From positions 5,760,438 to 5,824,437 of the forward strand of contig CM074195.1 in NCBI GenBank assembly GCA_037179385.1: a stretch of DNA of 64,000 bases, read 5' to 3'. This document shows positions 47,255 through 58,760 of this stretch, in pieces (within the stretch, counting starts at the first letter, position 1; every line of letters begins with the position of its first letter). Source of the stretch: Holothuria scabra. Its lineage: Eukaryota; Echinodermata; Holothuroidea; Aspidochirotida; Holothuriidae. The position numbers were made by a program, and so were the translations under genes. Under the pieces are notes generated by a model. The model saw only the letters and a program-made list of their open reading frames with translations. It made no database searches and had not been told where the DNA came from.

Positions 47255-47410
47255 GGTCTCACTGAAGACTTTAAAAATGGAGCTACTGCCACTGTGCTTG
47301 CAAAAGCAATGGAGTAGGGAAAACAAGCCTGTGAACCAAAACAGAAAAAAAGGTCAAGACTAGCTTGACTTGAACTACTTGGTTGGAAACTTAACCCAGA
47401 AATAGCATTT
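47255..47410 (+). mobile_element. 5'-truncated SINE fragment
   Basis: It matches the SINE body from the sequence equivalent to GAAGACT-TAAA through AAGCAATGGAGTAGGGAAAA to GGTTGGAAACTTAACCC. The tRNA-like head is mostly missing. Confidence 0.75.
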
Positions 47411-47648
47411 ATATGCCATTCCTGCCTAGATCTTGGGGAAAACAACTTTTAATACTGTATGTACAGGTACAGCAGCTATACTATTCTTAGCCTACCTTAC
47501 AGTACCCCTCATAGCCCAGGCCTCCATTTTTAAAACATTTAGTGTTGTCTTGGGGCAACCATTTCACTCATTTTGGTTCAGAAGGAAATTTGGTTGTCCA
47601 AAATATTTTTCACTTAATTACAAAACAGAAGGCTATAATTATGTTCAT

Positions 47649-47947
47649 CAAGGGCGGATCCAGGGGGGGCAACTAGGGTCAACTGCCCCCCTATGACCAG
47701 TCTAGCGCCCCTCAATACAAGAAAAATGCACCCCCTGAGTCCTTAAAATAAAGTAAAAACTGCCCGAAAAGTAAAAAAAACAAAGGTCCCCAGAATTTTG
47801 AACTGTATAGCTATATATAACTGCGGCAATGGGAGTTGGTCTGAGAAATGAGGTCGGTCAAATTCAAGAGTATGTGGCCCCTGTATGATGTTGGCGCCCC
47901 CTCTTTCAAACTGCCCCTCCTTCAGCTAGGGGCTGGATCCGCCCTTG
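47649..47947. mobile_element. hAT MITE, 299 bp, inside the CpG-poor domain
   Basis: The termini are CAAGGGCGGATCCAG and its exact complement. The flanks are a perfect 8-bp direct repeat ATGTTCAT (47641-47648 and 47948-47955). The GGGCGGATCCAG end type is common in hAT MITEs. It is non-coding. Confidence 0.9.
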
Positions 47948-49031
47948 ATGTTCATGAGAGGAAACTCCCCTTAGCTCATTTGAAAAATTTGAATTACCCA
48001 AGCAGAAAAAAGATAAATCCTGAGAGTTATCTCTGCATTTGTGTTCAGTGTCATAAAAGAATACAATCACAATGCCTCTGTTGTTCTGGTCACTGGACAT
48101 TTCCTAAGTAGCTTTATAGATCAATGCACACACAATACTGCATTGAAATTTTCTTAATCCATCTTTCCTGCCATGTGCCTGCTATGACAGGTACCAAATT
48201 TGAAAAGTAGCTAAGGGGCTTTTCCTAGCATGTTGATGTATTATTGGTCTTGAAGAATAAAAAGATGTGATGTTTGAGAGACAGGAACACTCCAAGTCTG
48301 AAATATGGTTATGAAACTATTATGGAAAAAAGGTGAAAGAATTTATCAATCAGCAGTATACTTTTTCAGTCCGAGAGGAAAATGGTTGTCCAAGGGACAA
48401 CCAACCTGGTTGTCCGTATGGAATTTTTGTTGTCCCAGATATTCTGACAGCCATGAAAATTGATTCCTGTAGCCCAACTGGTTCTGGTAGTAGGCCAACA
48501 GTACTTTGGCTTGAACTGAATTTAGAATGCAGATTTCTTATTTCCCTTGTGAGGAGGGGGTTGTGGGGTGGTGGTGATTGAGGGGAAGGAGATCAGCATC
48601 AGTTTTCAATTGCATACAGGTACAACCAATTGTTGAATATTTGGTAATTATTTATGCCAAATTGTATATATGAGCATATAAGCAGAATTCAAATTTTTTA
48701 TTGGAGGTGACCCGGCCCAATGCCCCGGTGTATGGTTTGTTGACGTTGTGTAAATTCCCCTCTTTCTCAAAATCCTTGATCTGCGACTGAGCCCAAAATC
48801 TGCAGATCCAGGTTTTCTTAGGCCACTGATGAAGGCCTACTGTAGTTAACTTTCTATACTATAGCATTGTTCCACACATGGGGGGAAATTTATGATGTAC
48901 GTACTTGAAAGCCTAGGCCTATATATGGGGCCTTACCTTACATTAGGAAGGCAGTTGCCTTACAACTCTTTTTTACCACATACCTCGCAAACCACTTCTG
49001 GCATTTGGATGGGGACCCTCATCACCCTTAT

Positions 49032-49278
49032 TGAATGCTTTCAATAAGCATTCATTATGCCTTCTGAATGTATCATTTAGCATTCGAAGGACTGTCGTGA
49101 GTTGGAATTCTTATTTTCTTCCTCAAATGAAGTCTTCCTTACATTCAAAATAAGCCTTCATAATTTCCTTTGAAGTCTACCAAACCTTCAGTTACTGTTT
49201 GAATGCATTCATTAGTTTTTTAATGTGTTGGAATGCATTCACACATGAATGATATATGAATGCTTATCAAAGCCTTCA
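49032..49278. mobile_element. AT-rich MITE built of GAATGC/TTCATT words
   Basis: The left TGAATGCTTTCAATAAGC and the complement of the right TGAAGGCTTTGATAAGC are inverted for about 27 bp. The interior has many CCTTCA, GAATGCATTCA and TTCATT words. It sits at the right end of the CpG-poor domain. Confidence 0.6.
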
Positions 49279-49889
49279 TTTCCCTTTTTTGCAATTCATA
49301 TAGCTAGTATCAATGCAACTGGATGTCACTCAAGCATAAGCAAAGTTACAGAAATCAATTACTGGATAATGGTGCCTTGATCCTGCTCACCTGATTGCAC
49401 CAGATAATCTTCATTTACTGTATATTATACAGTAAATCCAATATGCTCAGGCTTAGTACAGAACTGTTGTTCTCATCAAGTCTCTTTGGCAAATTACTGA
49501 TCCAGCAAAGCTGTGCACTTACTCACTGTCAAGTGGACTGTAGGCTAATGAAACACCTACTGTAGGATTATCTAAGTGATAGCATATATTGTAGATCTAA
49601 CGTTATGCTTGATGAGAAAGTTTTGAGAAGACAATATTGGGGAAAGTGCAAACTCCGCGCCAGGCCCTCTGCGAGATCATAAGTGTAAACTATTTGGGGC
49701 ATGTATATGAGCAAACTGAGGACATAGGCTAGTCACATTTTTCGAGAGTAGTGCTTCTTATTCTGGGGTTAAGATTTTGATGAAGTGGTAAATGTAGTGC
49801 TGATCACTTCTGCTGTAACCTGTGCTAGCTCGTCAAAAGCTGTACTAGGCATATAGCTACAGTACTAATAAAATTGTCCTAACGTTAGG

Positions 49890-50500
49890 CCTATGCATAC
49901 TCTGTACTGTACATAAGCTAAACACGCGTGTGGGATGGGTATGTGGATCACTAACGAGACGGGAATCCTGTTTACTTTTTACTATCAGTAACTGAACAAA
50001 CACATTTCACTTACCTTTGAGCATGATCTGTGAGATGATGTTTCGCAAAATCGCCGTTATAAACAAGAGACTTGTTATTCCCCAACCAATCAACCTGCTT
50101 TTTCTGCGGCGATCTAGGCTAACGTTAGGTAGGGCCTATTCCGCGTGAGAATGAGAAAGGGAACTCCGTCTTTCGTTTGCTACTGTATTTTTCTCGTTTG
50201 ATTTCTCCTTCTCGTGACAACGTGTGCAAACGCTGACCTTCGATTTTTTCTTTCTGAAGTTCTGAACAGGAAGACATTTTGCTGTCGTAAGCCTAAGACT
50301 AGCCCCTTCGCTTCGACCAATCTCTCAAGTTCAATGCAGGTTTCCTAGGCCAGTTCGTCTTTTAGAAATTCCCAAGATCACGTCTCGAATAACAACGTAT
50401 AGCCTCTCAACGTTGAACTACAGTAATGATAGCCTATAAGAGCATCGCAGTCAAACTGATGATTAAAACACAAAACAATTAAGCCGGGAATTTAATACAA
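49890..50500 (-). promoter_or_regulatory. Candidate CpG-normal promoter and first exon for a minus-strand gene
   Basis: CpG returns abruptly here at the right edge of the depleted domain. On the minus strand a full-consensus donor, CTCAAAG|GTAAGTG, falls at 50015/50014. An ATG lies 10 bases before it (50024-50022), so the exon could carry a start codon or be untranslated. A CCAAT-type sequence (GATTGGTTGGGG on the minus strand) lies near 50080. I see no clear TATA box. Transcription start is not determinable. Confidence 0.4.
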
Positions 50501-51784
50501 ATTAGCCACCTTGGCATTATTATTAGAACTTATTCACATATTTAATAACTAATTAATAAGTGACTTAAAAAAGTAGGAAAAAGAAACAATCACACAATAT
50601 TTCTTTTTTCAAAGTGGGAAGGAAAGAATGATCGAGACGGTTCAAAATTCCCAAGATATTGGAAAAATTCCCAAGGGTCTCTCTGTTGTCACTGAGCAAG
50701 GCACTCACTTGTATCAGGAAAACAATCCCTGCTACATACAAATTAACACAGATACTACGCCTGTTAACGCTCACACAAACAAGCATATGTAGCAGTACGC
50801 TATCCCACGCAATCGTATGAACTGTTATCATACGGTGTCTATGGGCTACATCCGGGATTTTGGGTGGGATAACAATTTTTTTGAAGGCTGTCCAAATGTC
50901 GCCCCCGTTTCGCTCCACGATACTGTGTCTTTAACACCCAAATCTTTTACAAAAATTCACTCTAGCAGTTTCGACTTTGACTGCGCATGCTCAAATGGTC
51001 AAATGTGCGCTAGAACCGTGTCACGGCTTTCTGTTGACTGCTTGGAATATACGCTTCTTTCACAGGTTGAGTGTAAAAATTTGGCTGCAGAATATTTTTT
51101 TGCTCTCAAGAAGGGAGATTGGCAAGCCATTTGCAACTTATTGCACCTCACTCAGTTTTCAATAGTAAAATCAGGCAGCGTATACGGACGTTTCATTTTT
51201 GTTTCGTACCATCTTCAGAGGCTTCGATTTGTACTTGCCTGCGGGTTGCCTAGTCGATAATGGATTTACAGAACGTTTTACCATTTTAAGTTTACCGACT
51301 TCCATGACCGTCCATGATTGAAGACTGCTTTTGCCCGTATTTCTTGTAAAATTAATAGGTGGCAATGTCTGAGAGAGTAGGGAGGAGCGTGTCTAGTCTG
51401 TTTTTTGTTCGCGAGGTCCAGTACTACAGTAAAATCAACGCAGACGGTGGTCTGGCCTTGATATCTATGCTTTCTAGTCTCACGGTGAAGTTAACCTCGT
51501 AAAGTTGGCCTTTTAGATTTCCATATAATCGGGGGGGGGGGGGGTAAGCGCAATATGGCGCAAAAGGACAAAAGAAAAAAGAAACATTTAAAAGACCAAT
51601 TTGGGACTTTGTTTGCAAAAGATAATGTTGGGGACAAAAATTTTCGGACCAGCACAAAACCAACCCTAAAGCCCCCGTTCCTCGAGGAGTGGGGGCGGGG
51701 GATCCAAGGGGCGAAGCCCCCGGCTTGCCGAAGGTTGAATCTAAGAAGTCTTGAAGTTTAGATTTTGTTTATACTACACTGTGA
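50501..51784. other. CpG-normal region with two overlapping unexplained frames
   Basis: A plus frame (50817-51260) and a minus frame (50565-50918) overlap. Neither shows a known motif, and both cross a repeat block. A G-run lies at 51531-51543. Confidence 0.4.
50894..50943 (-). repeat. Block shared with 35858-35907
   Basis: On the minus strand this reads GTTAAAGACACAGTATCGTG then GAGCGAAACGGGGGCGACAT. It lies inside two overlapping open frames of 117 and 147 codons on opposite strands, which is a reason not to call either a gene. Confidence 0.55.
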
Positions 51785-52090
51785 AGGAAACGAAAATTGC
51801 GACCTCTCAGACAGCTGGAAATGGAACTCCCCATGTAGGCTTACAACCCAATTGAGAAGTCTCTCATTTGAAAATTTCTTCTCAATAAAATGCAGAAAAC
51901 TTTGAAAATTCGCTACCGGTCCCCTTCAGATAGTCAGAAATCTCAGACTTTTAAGTAGCATCTATGGGGTAAGTTATTTTCAAAAAAGAGAAAATTTTGA
52001 AATATTGCTACCCTCCAGATAGCCGGAAGGTGCATTTACTTGGTTTGTTAGTAAAATCTAAGAAGACTATAGTCATTATTTTAAGTTAAG
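51785..52090 (+). repeat. Repeat G: three short tandem subunits
   Basis: The blocks GCGACCTCTCAGACAGCTGG, CCCCTTCAGATAGTCAGAAA and CCCTCCAGATAGCCGGAAGG follow one another at about 120-bp spacing, each preceded by a GAAAATT.TGAAA-type sequence. The hairpin is absent. Confidence 0.6.
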
Positions 52091-52838
52091 GTTGCAAAAA
52101 AGTGCTCATGGAAAAAATTGACGTTACCCCATTTTCATCTTTCCGTCTGTTCGTTGAACCTGCCGCCAGGCTTCGGCCGCGGCTAATTGTACTTAAAACT
52201 GTCAGCAAAACCTATAGTCATAATAAAGCTATTAACTGTGATTGGGGTATGGGTAATATATCGTCGAATATTTCTCCTTTTTAATACCTCGGTTGATACC
52301 TAGAAATCGGAGACACTGATCCGGCGCGCCCGGGGTATTAACTTGCAAACTTTTAAGGTTTTTAAGAAAAGGAGCAGAACTTGCTAGTCATTTTAATTTG
52401 AAGCTAAAATTATATCTTTAATTTTGGCTCATTCTCTTTTCCCTTTCTAACCCTTTCTTATAGTTCATTCTTTTTATTTGTTCTTTTTCAACCCGGCAGT
52501 TTGAGCTAGAGGCACTTTGCCACACCCATCCCCTCTCCACTGCAGCGGTATACGATACTGCAAATATATTTTAGATTAATACGGGCTGGAAACTGGGGTC
52601 AAATGGAAAATTAGAGTTTGGAGAACCATGTATGGAGAAAAATGGTTATGCTTCATGAAAACTATGCTTTAGACCATAGGTCGTGTAACCATTTGGGTGA
52701 CCGCTGTGAATCATGATAATGACTTTATTCAGGGGTTTATTGTATATGCCTGGCAGTGTCTACACTTGAGTAAGCGTTAGATTAACGTGATATAGACTTA
52801 TGCGAACAGTCAAGTGGTGGTCTGATTTTAGTCGGACA

Positions 52839-54436
52839 CAGTGGCGGAGCTAGAGGTTTCGGTCAGAGGGGGCGAAAATGGGCTGCAGGGGCGCTTCGAA
52901 GGAGTAAATACTCTTAGCCTGCGCAGGATCGAGGCCACGGCTTTTCGTATTTTCCGTTATTTTGATTTTCACCTGGTAGAAGACTACTTTAACGTTTCTC
53001 CTCAGCAAGTTTTTCTATTAAAACATGTTAAAATTTCTATCCATGGGCCTCCGCTGAAGAAAATTCAGGGGGAATGGAACTAAATTCTTGTAGGGGGAAA
53101 TCTCCGCGCCACCATGAATTTGCGCGGAGTGCAAGAGAATTTTGGCCTAAAATGCAGCTCAGATCGCTGGAAAGGACAATTCTAAAGCATATTTACCGCA
53201 TATAAATAGGGAAAACACTGAGTGAACTGTTAAGAAATATTGATGTTAATTTTTCTTCGTCTTTTTCTTTATGTTTTCTTCGTTTTTTCAGTTTTTATTA
53301 TTCATTTTCCAGGGGAGGGAAAGTCCCCCCCCCCTTGCCCCCACCTGCGGACGCGCATGTTTCTATCCTTCTCTTCCACATTCTAGTATGAAGGCAGTCA
53401 TTATATTTTGTGTGTTATTGTCAGGTCTCGATTTAAGATTTCAATGTAATAATCGGCTACTTTTCGAAGGTAAAGATTAAACCTGCTAGAGCTAAATAGC
53501 AAGCAATCTTACAGAGGGAAAAAGTTATGGAAAGTAATCACCGTTAGGTGTACATTTTTGGCACCTGGAAATCAAGATAAGTACAGGAGGAAACATTGAA
53601 TGAGGTAATTTACATCATGCGACCACTCTGAAATATCCATTAATTAAGTACATTAAAAGAAATAGCCAAGACAATAGGTCTGCTAGGCTTTCTAGATACC
53701 GAATTGATAATAAATAAAAGTAGCCTAAACTTAAGCTTTTTTGGTGCAATGTTCTGGCATTTTAGACCACGGAAGTACAGAAATAAGCATTTTCATAGAA
53801 TTATCGTGCAGTGTCAGAAATAGCCATTTATTATGATAATGATCACTTGAAAGAAAGCAAAATGAAAACTACTCATTACAACTCTTAAATCATTACCACT
53901 ATGATAACAGTTCTATTTTATTATAACCTGAATGTTCTCTTCAAATGATTTTGAAAAACGTCTTTTTATTGTCTATGTTGACAACTATCCCCGACAACAA
54001 GAGGGCTATTTTCGCTACAATTATTGCTGCGCCCTTTGCAACATGTTTTACTGGCCGGGAGGGTTAAGTTAATGTCAGTCTGTGTATTTTGTAAGCTTAT
54101 AATCACGCTTGGTGTGGAAGCTATGAACTTAGCACAGCGACAACATTCATTAGTACGTATAAAGCATGAAGATACGTTTGGGGCAAAACCTATCCCTATA
54201 TTACAGAAGATGGCCTTTTTCATCAGAATGAAGTGCAGTTAGTACATTAACTGGTGGCTGTTTGAGCATTTTGTTATCTGGGCCTTAAAACAACGCTATT
54301 AAATTTTGTCTTTTGCCAAAAATGGTGCAAGAGTAGAGTATGTTGAAAACCCAAAAAGGGCGCCGACAGACGATTTTGGTCCGTCAGGGTTGGGGGGGGG
54401 GACCGCCCCCCTGACCATATGGCAGCTCCGCCACTG
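52839..54436. mobile_element. hAT-type element, 1.6 kb, perfect 8-bp duplication
   Basis: The left end CAGTGGCGGAGCTAG is matched by CAGCTCCGCCACTG at the right. The flanking direct repeat is GTCGGACA (52831-52838 and 54437-54444). A G-rich tract lies just inside each end. The interior includes a copy of the hairpin-bearing dispersed repeat at about 53095 and no recognisable transposase. Confidence 0.87.
53095..53200 (+). repeat. Repeat G, fragment inside a hAT element
   Basis: CCGCGCCACCATGAATTTGC and GCGGAGTGCAAGAGAATTTT follow the family. Base changes on both sides keep a CCGCGC/GCGCGG stem. Confidence 0.6.
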
Positions 54437-54589
54437 GTCGGACATAAATGACGTCCATTACTTGAATTTTTTCAATGTCCTTGCTTATCTGTATGGATAG
54501 TTGCACACTGAAATGTCTTTTAATGTATTCCCTCAGTTTCACTGAATTTGAGGGTTTGAAATTCATGTGGCAACAACGAAGACGATAGA

Positions 54590-54889
54590 GACAATCCTCT
54601 CACCCAAAACTACAATTCTTGTAGGGGTTAACAGAAACTCCCAATTGGCTCAGCTCTTTGATTGACAGCTAATTCAAACAATGCAAAACACCACTTAACA
54701 CTTATATTACACGGCATGGACTGTACTGAGACTGTTCTGATTATACACATTGAGTTTTTTGATACTCTCCCTGGAGCAATATTTACTGCGAATTGTGTCT
54801 GGATGAGGATGAATTTCACACAATGTGGGAGGGGCTTAAGTAAGAATGTTAGGAGATAAATGTTTGGGGTGAGAGAATTGGGCCTTTAA
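54590..54889 (+). mobile_element. TTAA MITE family C, copy
   Basis: It aligns with 27191-27497 from CCTCTCACCCAAAAC to GGGCCTTTAA. The left terminus is decayed. Internal landmarks CAGCTCTTTGATTGACAGC and GGGAGGGGCTTAAGTAAG are present. Confidence 0.8.
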
Positions 54890-55956
54890 AGCAGGGAGTT
54901 GCTCTCTAGCAACTCCTTGTTTAAAGCCAATGGACCCCACTACCAACTGACAACATGCATGTCGTAACTAAACACGAACACTGATAGAATTCGTCTGTAT
55001 GACACAAAGGGCAAGCCCGGAATAGGCTTATGTCACGAAGGAAATGAACAGATCGGCGATCCGGCGAGGTCGATCTGATACCTTCTTACGGTGGAGTGTG
55101 GTTGAGTTTGGTTCTGTTTCTGGTCTGCGCGTCCTTTAGAGTTGGATCGACCTCGGTAAGATAGTAATCCACCACTGTCACTCAAACGGACTTCATCCAG
55201 GAGGAAATTCCAGTTGAAACCTTTTGAACAGGTTTCAAAAGGAATTTTCTCGTGGGGTAGCCCATTATGGTCCACCTTTACAGATGATGATCGGTTTTGA
55301 ATATGTGGTGGAATGAAATTGTTAAATCAATCCTGATGGCGGTAATTCTTTCAGCCTCCTTTTGTTTCCCTGGCACAGATTCACACTCGGGTAGGGGAAG
55401 GAGTACAATGCGATGTCAAGTGTGTGTACCAAGGGGCACTCCAGTGTGGGATACTCCCTCTGGAACTTCAAAGGGGATAAGTCGAGGTTTCCTTTTGCCT
55501 TTTAGGCACACAGCGCGGCTTTGAAAAAGTTTTAAAACCATATCTAACCCCAAACAACACTTCTGAATAGTGGTCACACTAGTCTAATACTTTCTCGGGC
55601 TATCAGTGGGCTGGAAATTGTTTGCTGTGCGGCTAGAAGAATGGGTGAATGGGTGAATTTTAGCTGCTCTATCCTATGTTCTAGAATACCCACCGAAATG
55701 CCCGATTCGGCGGGTAGCCTAGTAGTGGTTAATAAAGTCTCAAAGAATGCTGTCATGCAGTCCTCAAAGAGAGCCTATTGCGGGATCGTTCCGCATTGAC
55801 AGAATTTCTTAATTCTTGGACTCGAGTTTTGGTTAGTGCTGTAAATTTTCCTGGTTGAGAGGTGGCACGTATATGACCGTGCCCTGTCCCACCGGCTACG
55901 GGCCTGACGTACCTAGAAGCGTCATCTGTATGGCCCTATTGCCTTTCCTTGACGCG
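54890..55956. other. No gene seen
   Basis: CpG-normal sequence, with GCAGGGAGTTGC and its loose complement GCAACTCCTTG near 54893-54925. Frames are short. Confidence 0.45.
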
Positions 55957-56779
55957 CAGGGGTGGCGCCAGGATTTTCCCGACAGGGGGTTAGAAGGAGG
56001 CCAGCAGGGGGCCAGCAGTTCAAGGCCCCGACAAAGGCGATGGGTTATTTCCAGTGGGACGTAACTTGACAGAATTTGAGGCGTGTGCAAAGCGCCGAAA
56101 TTTGTGGCCTTTTTAAACAAATACTTAGTCTTCAAAATCTGAAATTTATTTTTTGAAAGAAATTTGGCTTTCTTAATGACAGTTATGTGGGGTGTTTATT
56201 GAAGAATCTATCCTTCATATGGGCAAATTCAAAAACGTTTTACACGCAACGGCTTAAATTCTGTTGGGGTTATGCATTTAATCGTTCTAGGCCTACGTAC
56301 TAAGGTCGTAAGACGAAACTAAAAGTTTGCCTGAAAAGTTTTTTATCCTTTTTTGAACGAAGATTTAAAATTAAGAGCTCATTATATTGTAGAAATTTTG
56401 GAATTTAATAAAAGAAAATTTCGTTTTGGTATGGTTATTATAAAAAACTTTGGGTTCTTTTAAGTGATACCGTATGCCTTTCAAGAGCAAAATTAAGTGG
56501 AATATCAGATTAACAGAGTTGTCTGGTTATTTGTTGTACTGAGTATCCATCAAAATTGGAAAATTTAAAAATGTTTTAATGGAAGAATTTGACCTTATAA
56601 GAAAAATCAAGTAGGGGTGACCTGTAGTTTTGTACAGTTTTGTTGGGGTTACTGAATATCATCAGGCAGATTGCCCTCGGACCATGATATTGGAAAATTT
56701 TCCCGCGGAAAAAGTTTCAAATTGGCTTCCCATATATTTGAAGTTCTGAAAGAGGCGGGCGTAAGTGTTTCAGTTTGGG

Positions 56780-57656
56780 AGGGGACAAAATTGTTTTGCT
56801 TTTCTTTTGTCCGAAAAATATAATATTCCCAGAAAGATATATAATAGAGCGCACGGATAATTTTGAAAAATTAAGAGCCCCCAGACAGCACAGGAAAAGG
56901 CATTTCCGCTGCCTGGTTGTTAACTAGAAACTAAGTACCGATAGCCATTATTTTGAGCTTTCTTTCGCAATAAAATTTTGACTTTGTAATACTGCCCCCA
57001 CACGAAGAGTAATATGCAGGCATGTTGTGTTAGGTAATTTTTCCGACCAAAACACTATTTAAGCGGAGCGCCACCCATCAGTTGGCGCGGAACGTATAGA
57101 AAATAGTTAAAAAAGAGTAACACCACAGACACCCGAAAACTGGCATTTCCCAGACTTGTAACTAGAAATGAAGCAGTCGTTATTTTGAGCTTTCCTTTGA
57201 AATGGAAATTTCACTTCAATAGATAAAAAACCAACTTGCTAAGTGGTCAGACAATTACCAGATAAAAGGTACTGCTACGATTAGATGAAATGGACTTGTC
57301 TCTTTTTTTTTTTTTTTTTTTTTGGGGGGGGGGACTATGCACCTGTATGAAAAAAAAAACTGTTTTTTTTTAGTCTACCAGGAATCTTCGTTATATTCAA
57401 TTGCAATATCCACTAAATAGATGATATTTTCTTCGTGACTGCCCGAACTCCAGACTATAAATGATCTTACTTCCAACATATTTTAAAAAATGTCAGGTTA
57501 CAACGTAGCTTCAAATGAATTTTCAGACAGACCTAAGGGGAGACATACTCAAGCCACTGTTTATCGTTATGTGTAGCCCAAAACGGCCTGGCCGATTTTC
57601 GTTACCGTTGCTACAATTCGGCTGTCGGGGCGCCGGGCCAGATATATGACGGGGGA
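56780..57656 (+). repeat. Long copy of dispersed repeat G with tandem subunits
   Basis: Two subunits (about 56860 and 57060) each read AATTTTGAAAAA then a CAGACAxCxxGAAA-GGCATTTCC block and TTATTTTGAGCTTTC. The second starts with the hairpin GCGCCACCCATCAGTTGGCGC. A distinct 3' part (GTGACTGCCCGAACTCC to ACCTAAGGGGAGACATACTC) follows, aligning with 14525-14660. A T-run and G-run of 20 or more bases lies at 57301-57331. Confidence 0.7.
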
Positions 57657-57659
57657 TGA

Positions 57660-58396
57660 GATAGGATAGGACTTGGTGTAGTTATTACAGGAGATTTAAA
57701 GTCATCTAGGCAGTGTGCAGCTACTGCTGCAAGGGCAAATAGGGTGCTTGGGTTGATCAGGAGGAATTTTAAGAGTTTTAGTAAAGAAATTGTGCTAAAT
57801 TTGTATAAGCAGCTGGTTCGACCCCATCTCGACTATGCTGCACAGGCCTGGAGTCCCTTCTTTGAAAAGGACAAATTGCTTTTAGAGCAAGTTCAGAAGA
57901 GAGCTACCCGACTCATACCTGAGGTTAAAAATCTACCTTATTCCCAAAGGCTTAAGCTGCTTGGGCTTACCACTTTAGAGCTGAGAAGGACTAGGGGGGA
58001 CATGCTCCAGGTATACAAATTTCTATCTGAAGGGAACCCTTTGTTAGCTTGCAGTTATTTAAAGGTCCAGAGTAATCCTCGGGTTAGAGGCCATTGCAAA
58101 AAGCTTGAAAAGTCTTTTGCTAGACTTGACATTAGGAAGTTCAGTTTCTCTCATAGGGTTGTTAGTGAGTGGAATAGCCTGCCTGAGTGGGTTGTTAACT
58201 CCACATCAGTGCACCATTTTAAGGTTAATATTGACAAGTTTTTCCATGACTGTGGTAGAATCTAATCTTTCTGGGCTCTTTAGGTGTTGGTGGTTTGCTT
58301 TGTTTTGGGGGTTTTTTGGATTACAGGGCATCTTATGGAGCCTTTACAGCCCTCCTTTGCCCTTTAACCTGTTATGTTATGTTATGTTATGTTATT
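57660..58396 (+). mobile_element. 5'-truncated CR1/Jockey-type LINE: reverse transcriptase C-terminus and 3' tail
   Basis: An open frame runs 57660-58265 (201 codons, upstream limited by TGA at 57657). It reads LGVVITGDLK, then NLYKQLVRPHLDYAAQAW, EQVQKRATRLI and WNSLPEWVVNS, the typical end of a non-LTR retrotransposon reverse transcriptase after the catalytic core. The YADD-type core and endonuclease are missing. The 3' UTR is about 105 bp and ends in (TTATG)n at 58371-58396, a microsatellite tail as in CR1-like LINEs. It is incapable of moving itself. Machinery of this kind could have moved the SINEs, but their tails differ. Confidence 0.85.
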
Positions 58397-58509
58397 ACGG
58401 TACATGAGCCTGGGTACAAAGCTAAGAAAAACAAAGAAAGAAAATCGATTCCAATATGCTTTAAAATAGCATTGCAAAACAAAAAAATATGTTCAAGATC
58501 ACCCACCTA

Positions 58510-58760
58510 CACTCTTAAAAAGTTGGTTAAAAAAATTCACCAACACTGGTCACGTATGTCAAATACCAGAAATTGGTTAAATTTTCCCCAATATGTGTTG
58601 TTTATTTGGTTACCCCACAGGCTGGTTACCCAATAAAGTGGTAAAAAACCTCTTGGATAACCCATTAATCAACAATTATTGGGTAAAATTTAACCAATTT
58701 CAGGTATTTGATATACGTGACCAGTGTTGGTGAATTTTTTTAACCAACTTTTTAAGAGTG
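58510..58760. mobile_element. Young TA-flanked MITE with 83-bp near-identical arms
   Basis: Both ends begin CACTCTTAAAAAGTTGG and stay inverted-identical for about 83 bp with three mismatches, bordered by TA on both sides. This fits a Tc1/mariner-type MITE. The high arm identity suggests recent insertion or conversion. Confidence 0.85.

Larger units (their letters stand above)
36480..49880 (-). other. CpG-depleted domain, probable methylated gene body (minus-strand gene favoured)
   Basis: By hand count, 38041-38640 has 5 CpG and 42001-42600 has 1, against 21 in 12001-12600 and about 39 in 20401-21000. The change is fairly sharp at about 36.4-36.5 kb and 49.6-49.9 kb. In invertebrates with mosaic methylation, transcribed gene bodies lose CpG while intergenic DNA does not. 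The domain holds few long reading frames, one hAT MITE, two SINEs and two TTAA MITEs, so it would be mostly intron. Minus-strand candidate exons are listed separately. A plus-strand gene starting near 36.2 kb is the alternative, and both could be true. Confidence 0.55.

Noticed and set aside
47059..47445. 128-codon minus-strand frame
   Set aside because: Half of it is antisense to the SINE fragment at 47255-47410.
50565..51260. Overlapping open frames of 147 codons (plus) and 117 codons (minus)
   Set aside because: They overlap each other, cross a repeat block also found at 35858, and contain no motif I recognise.
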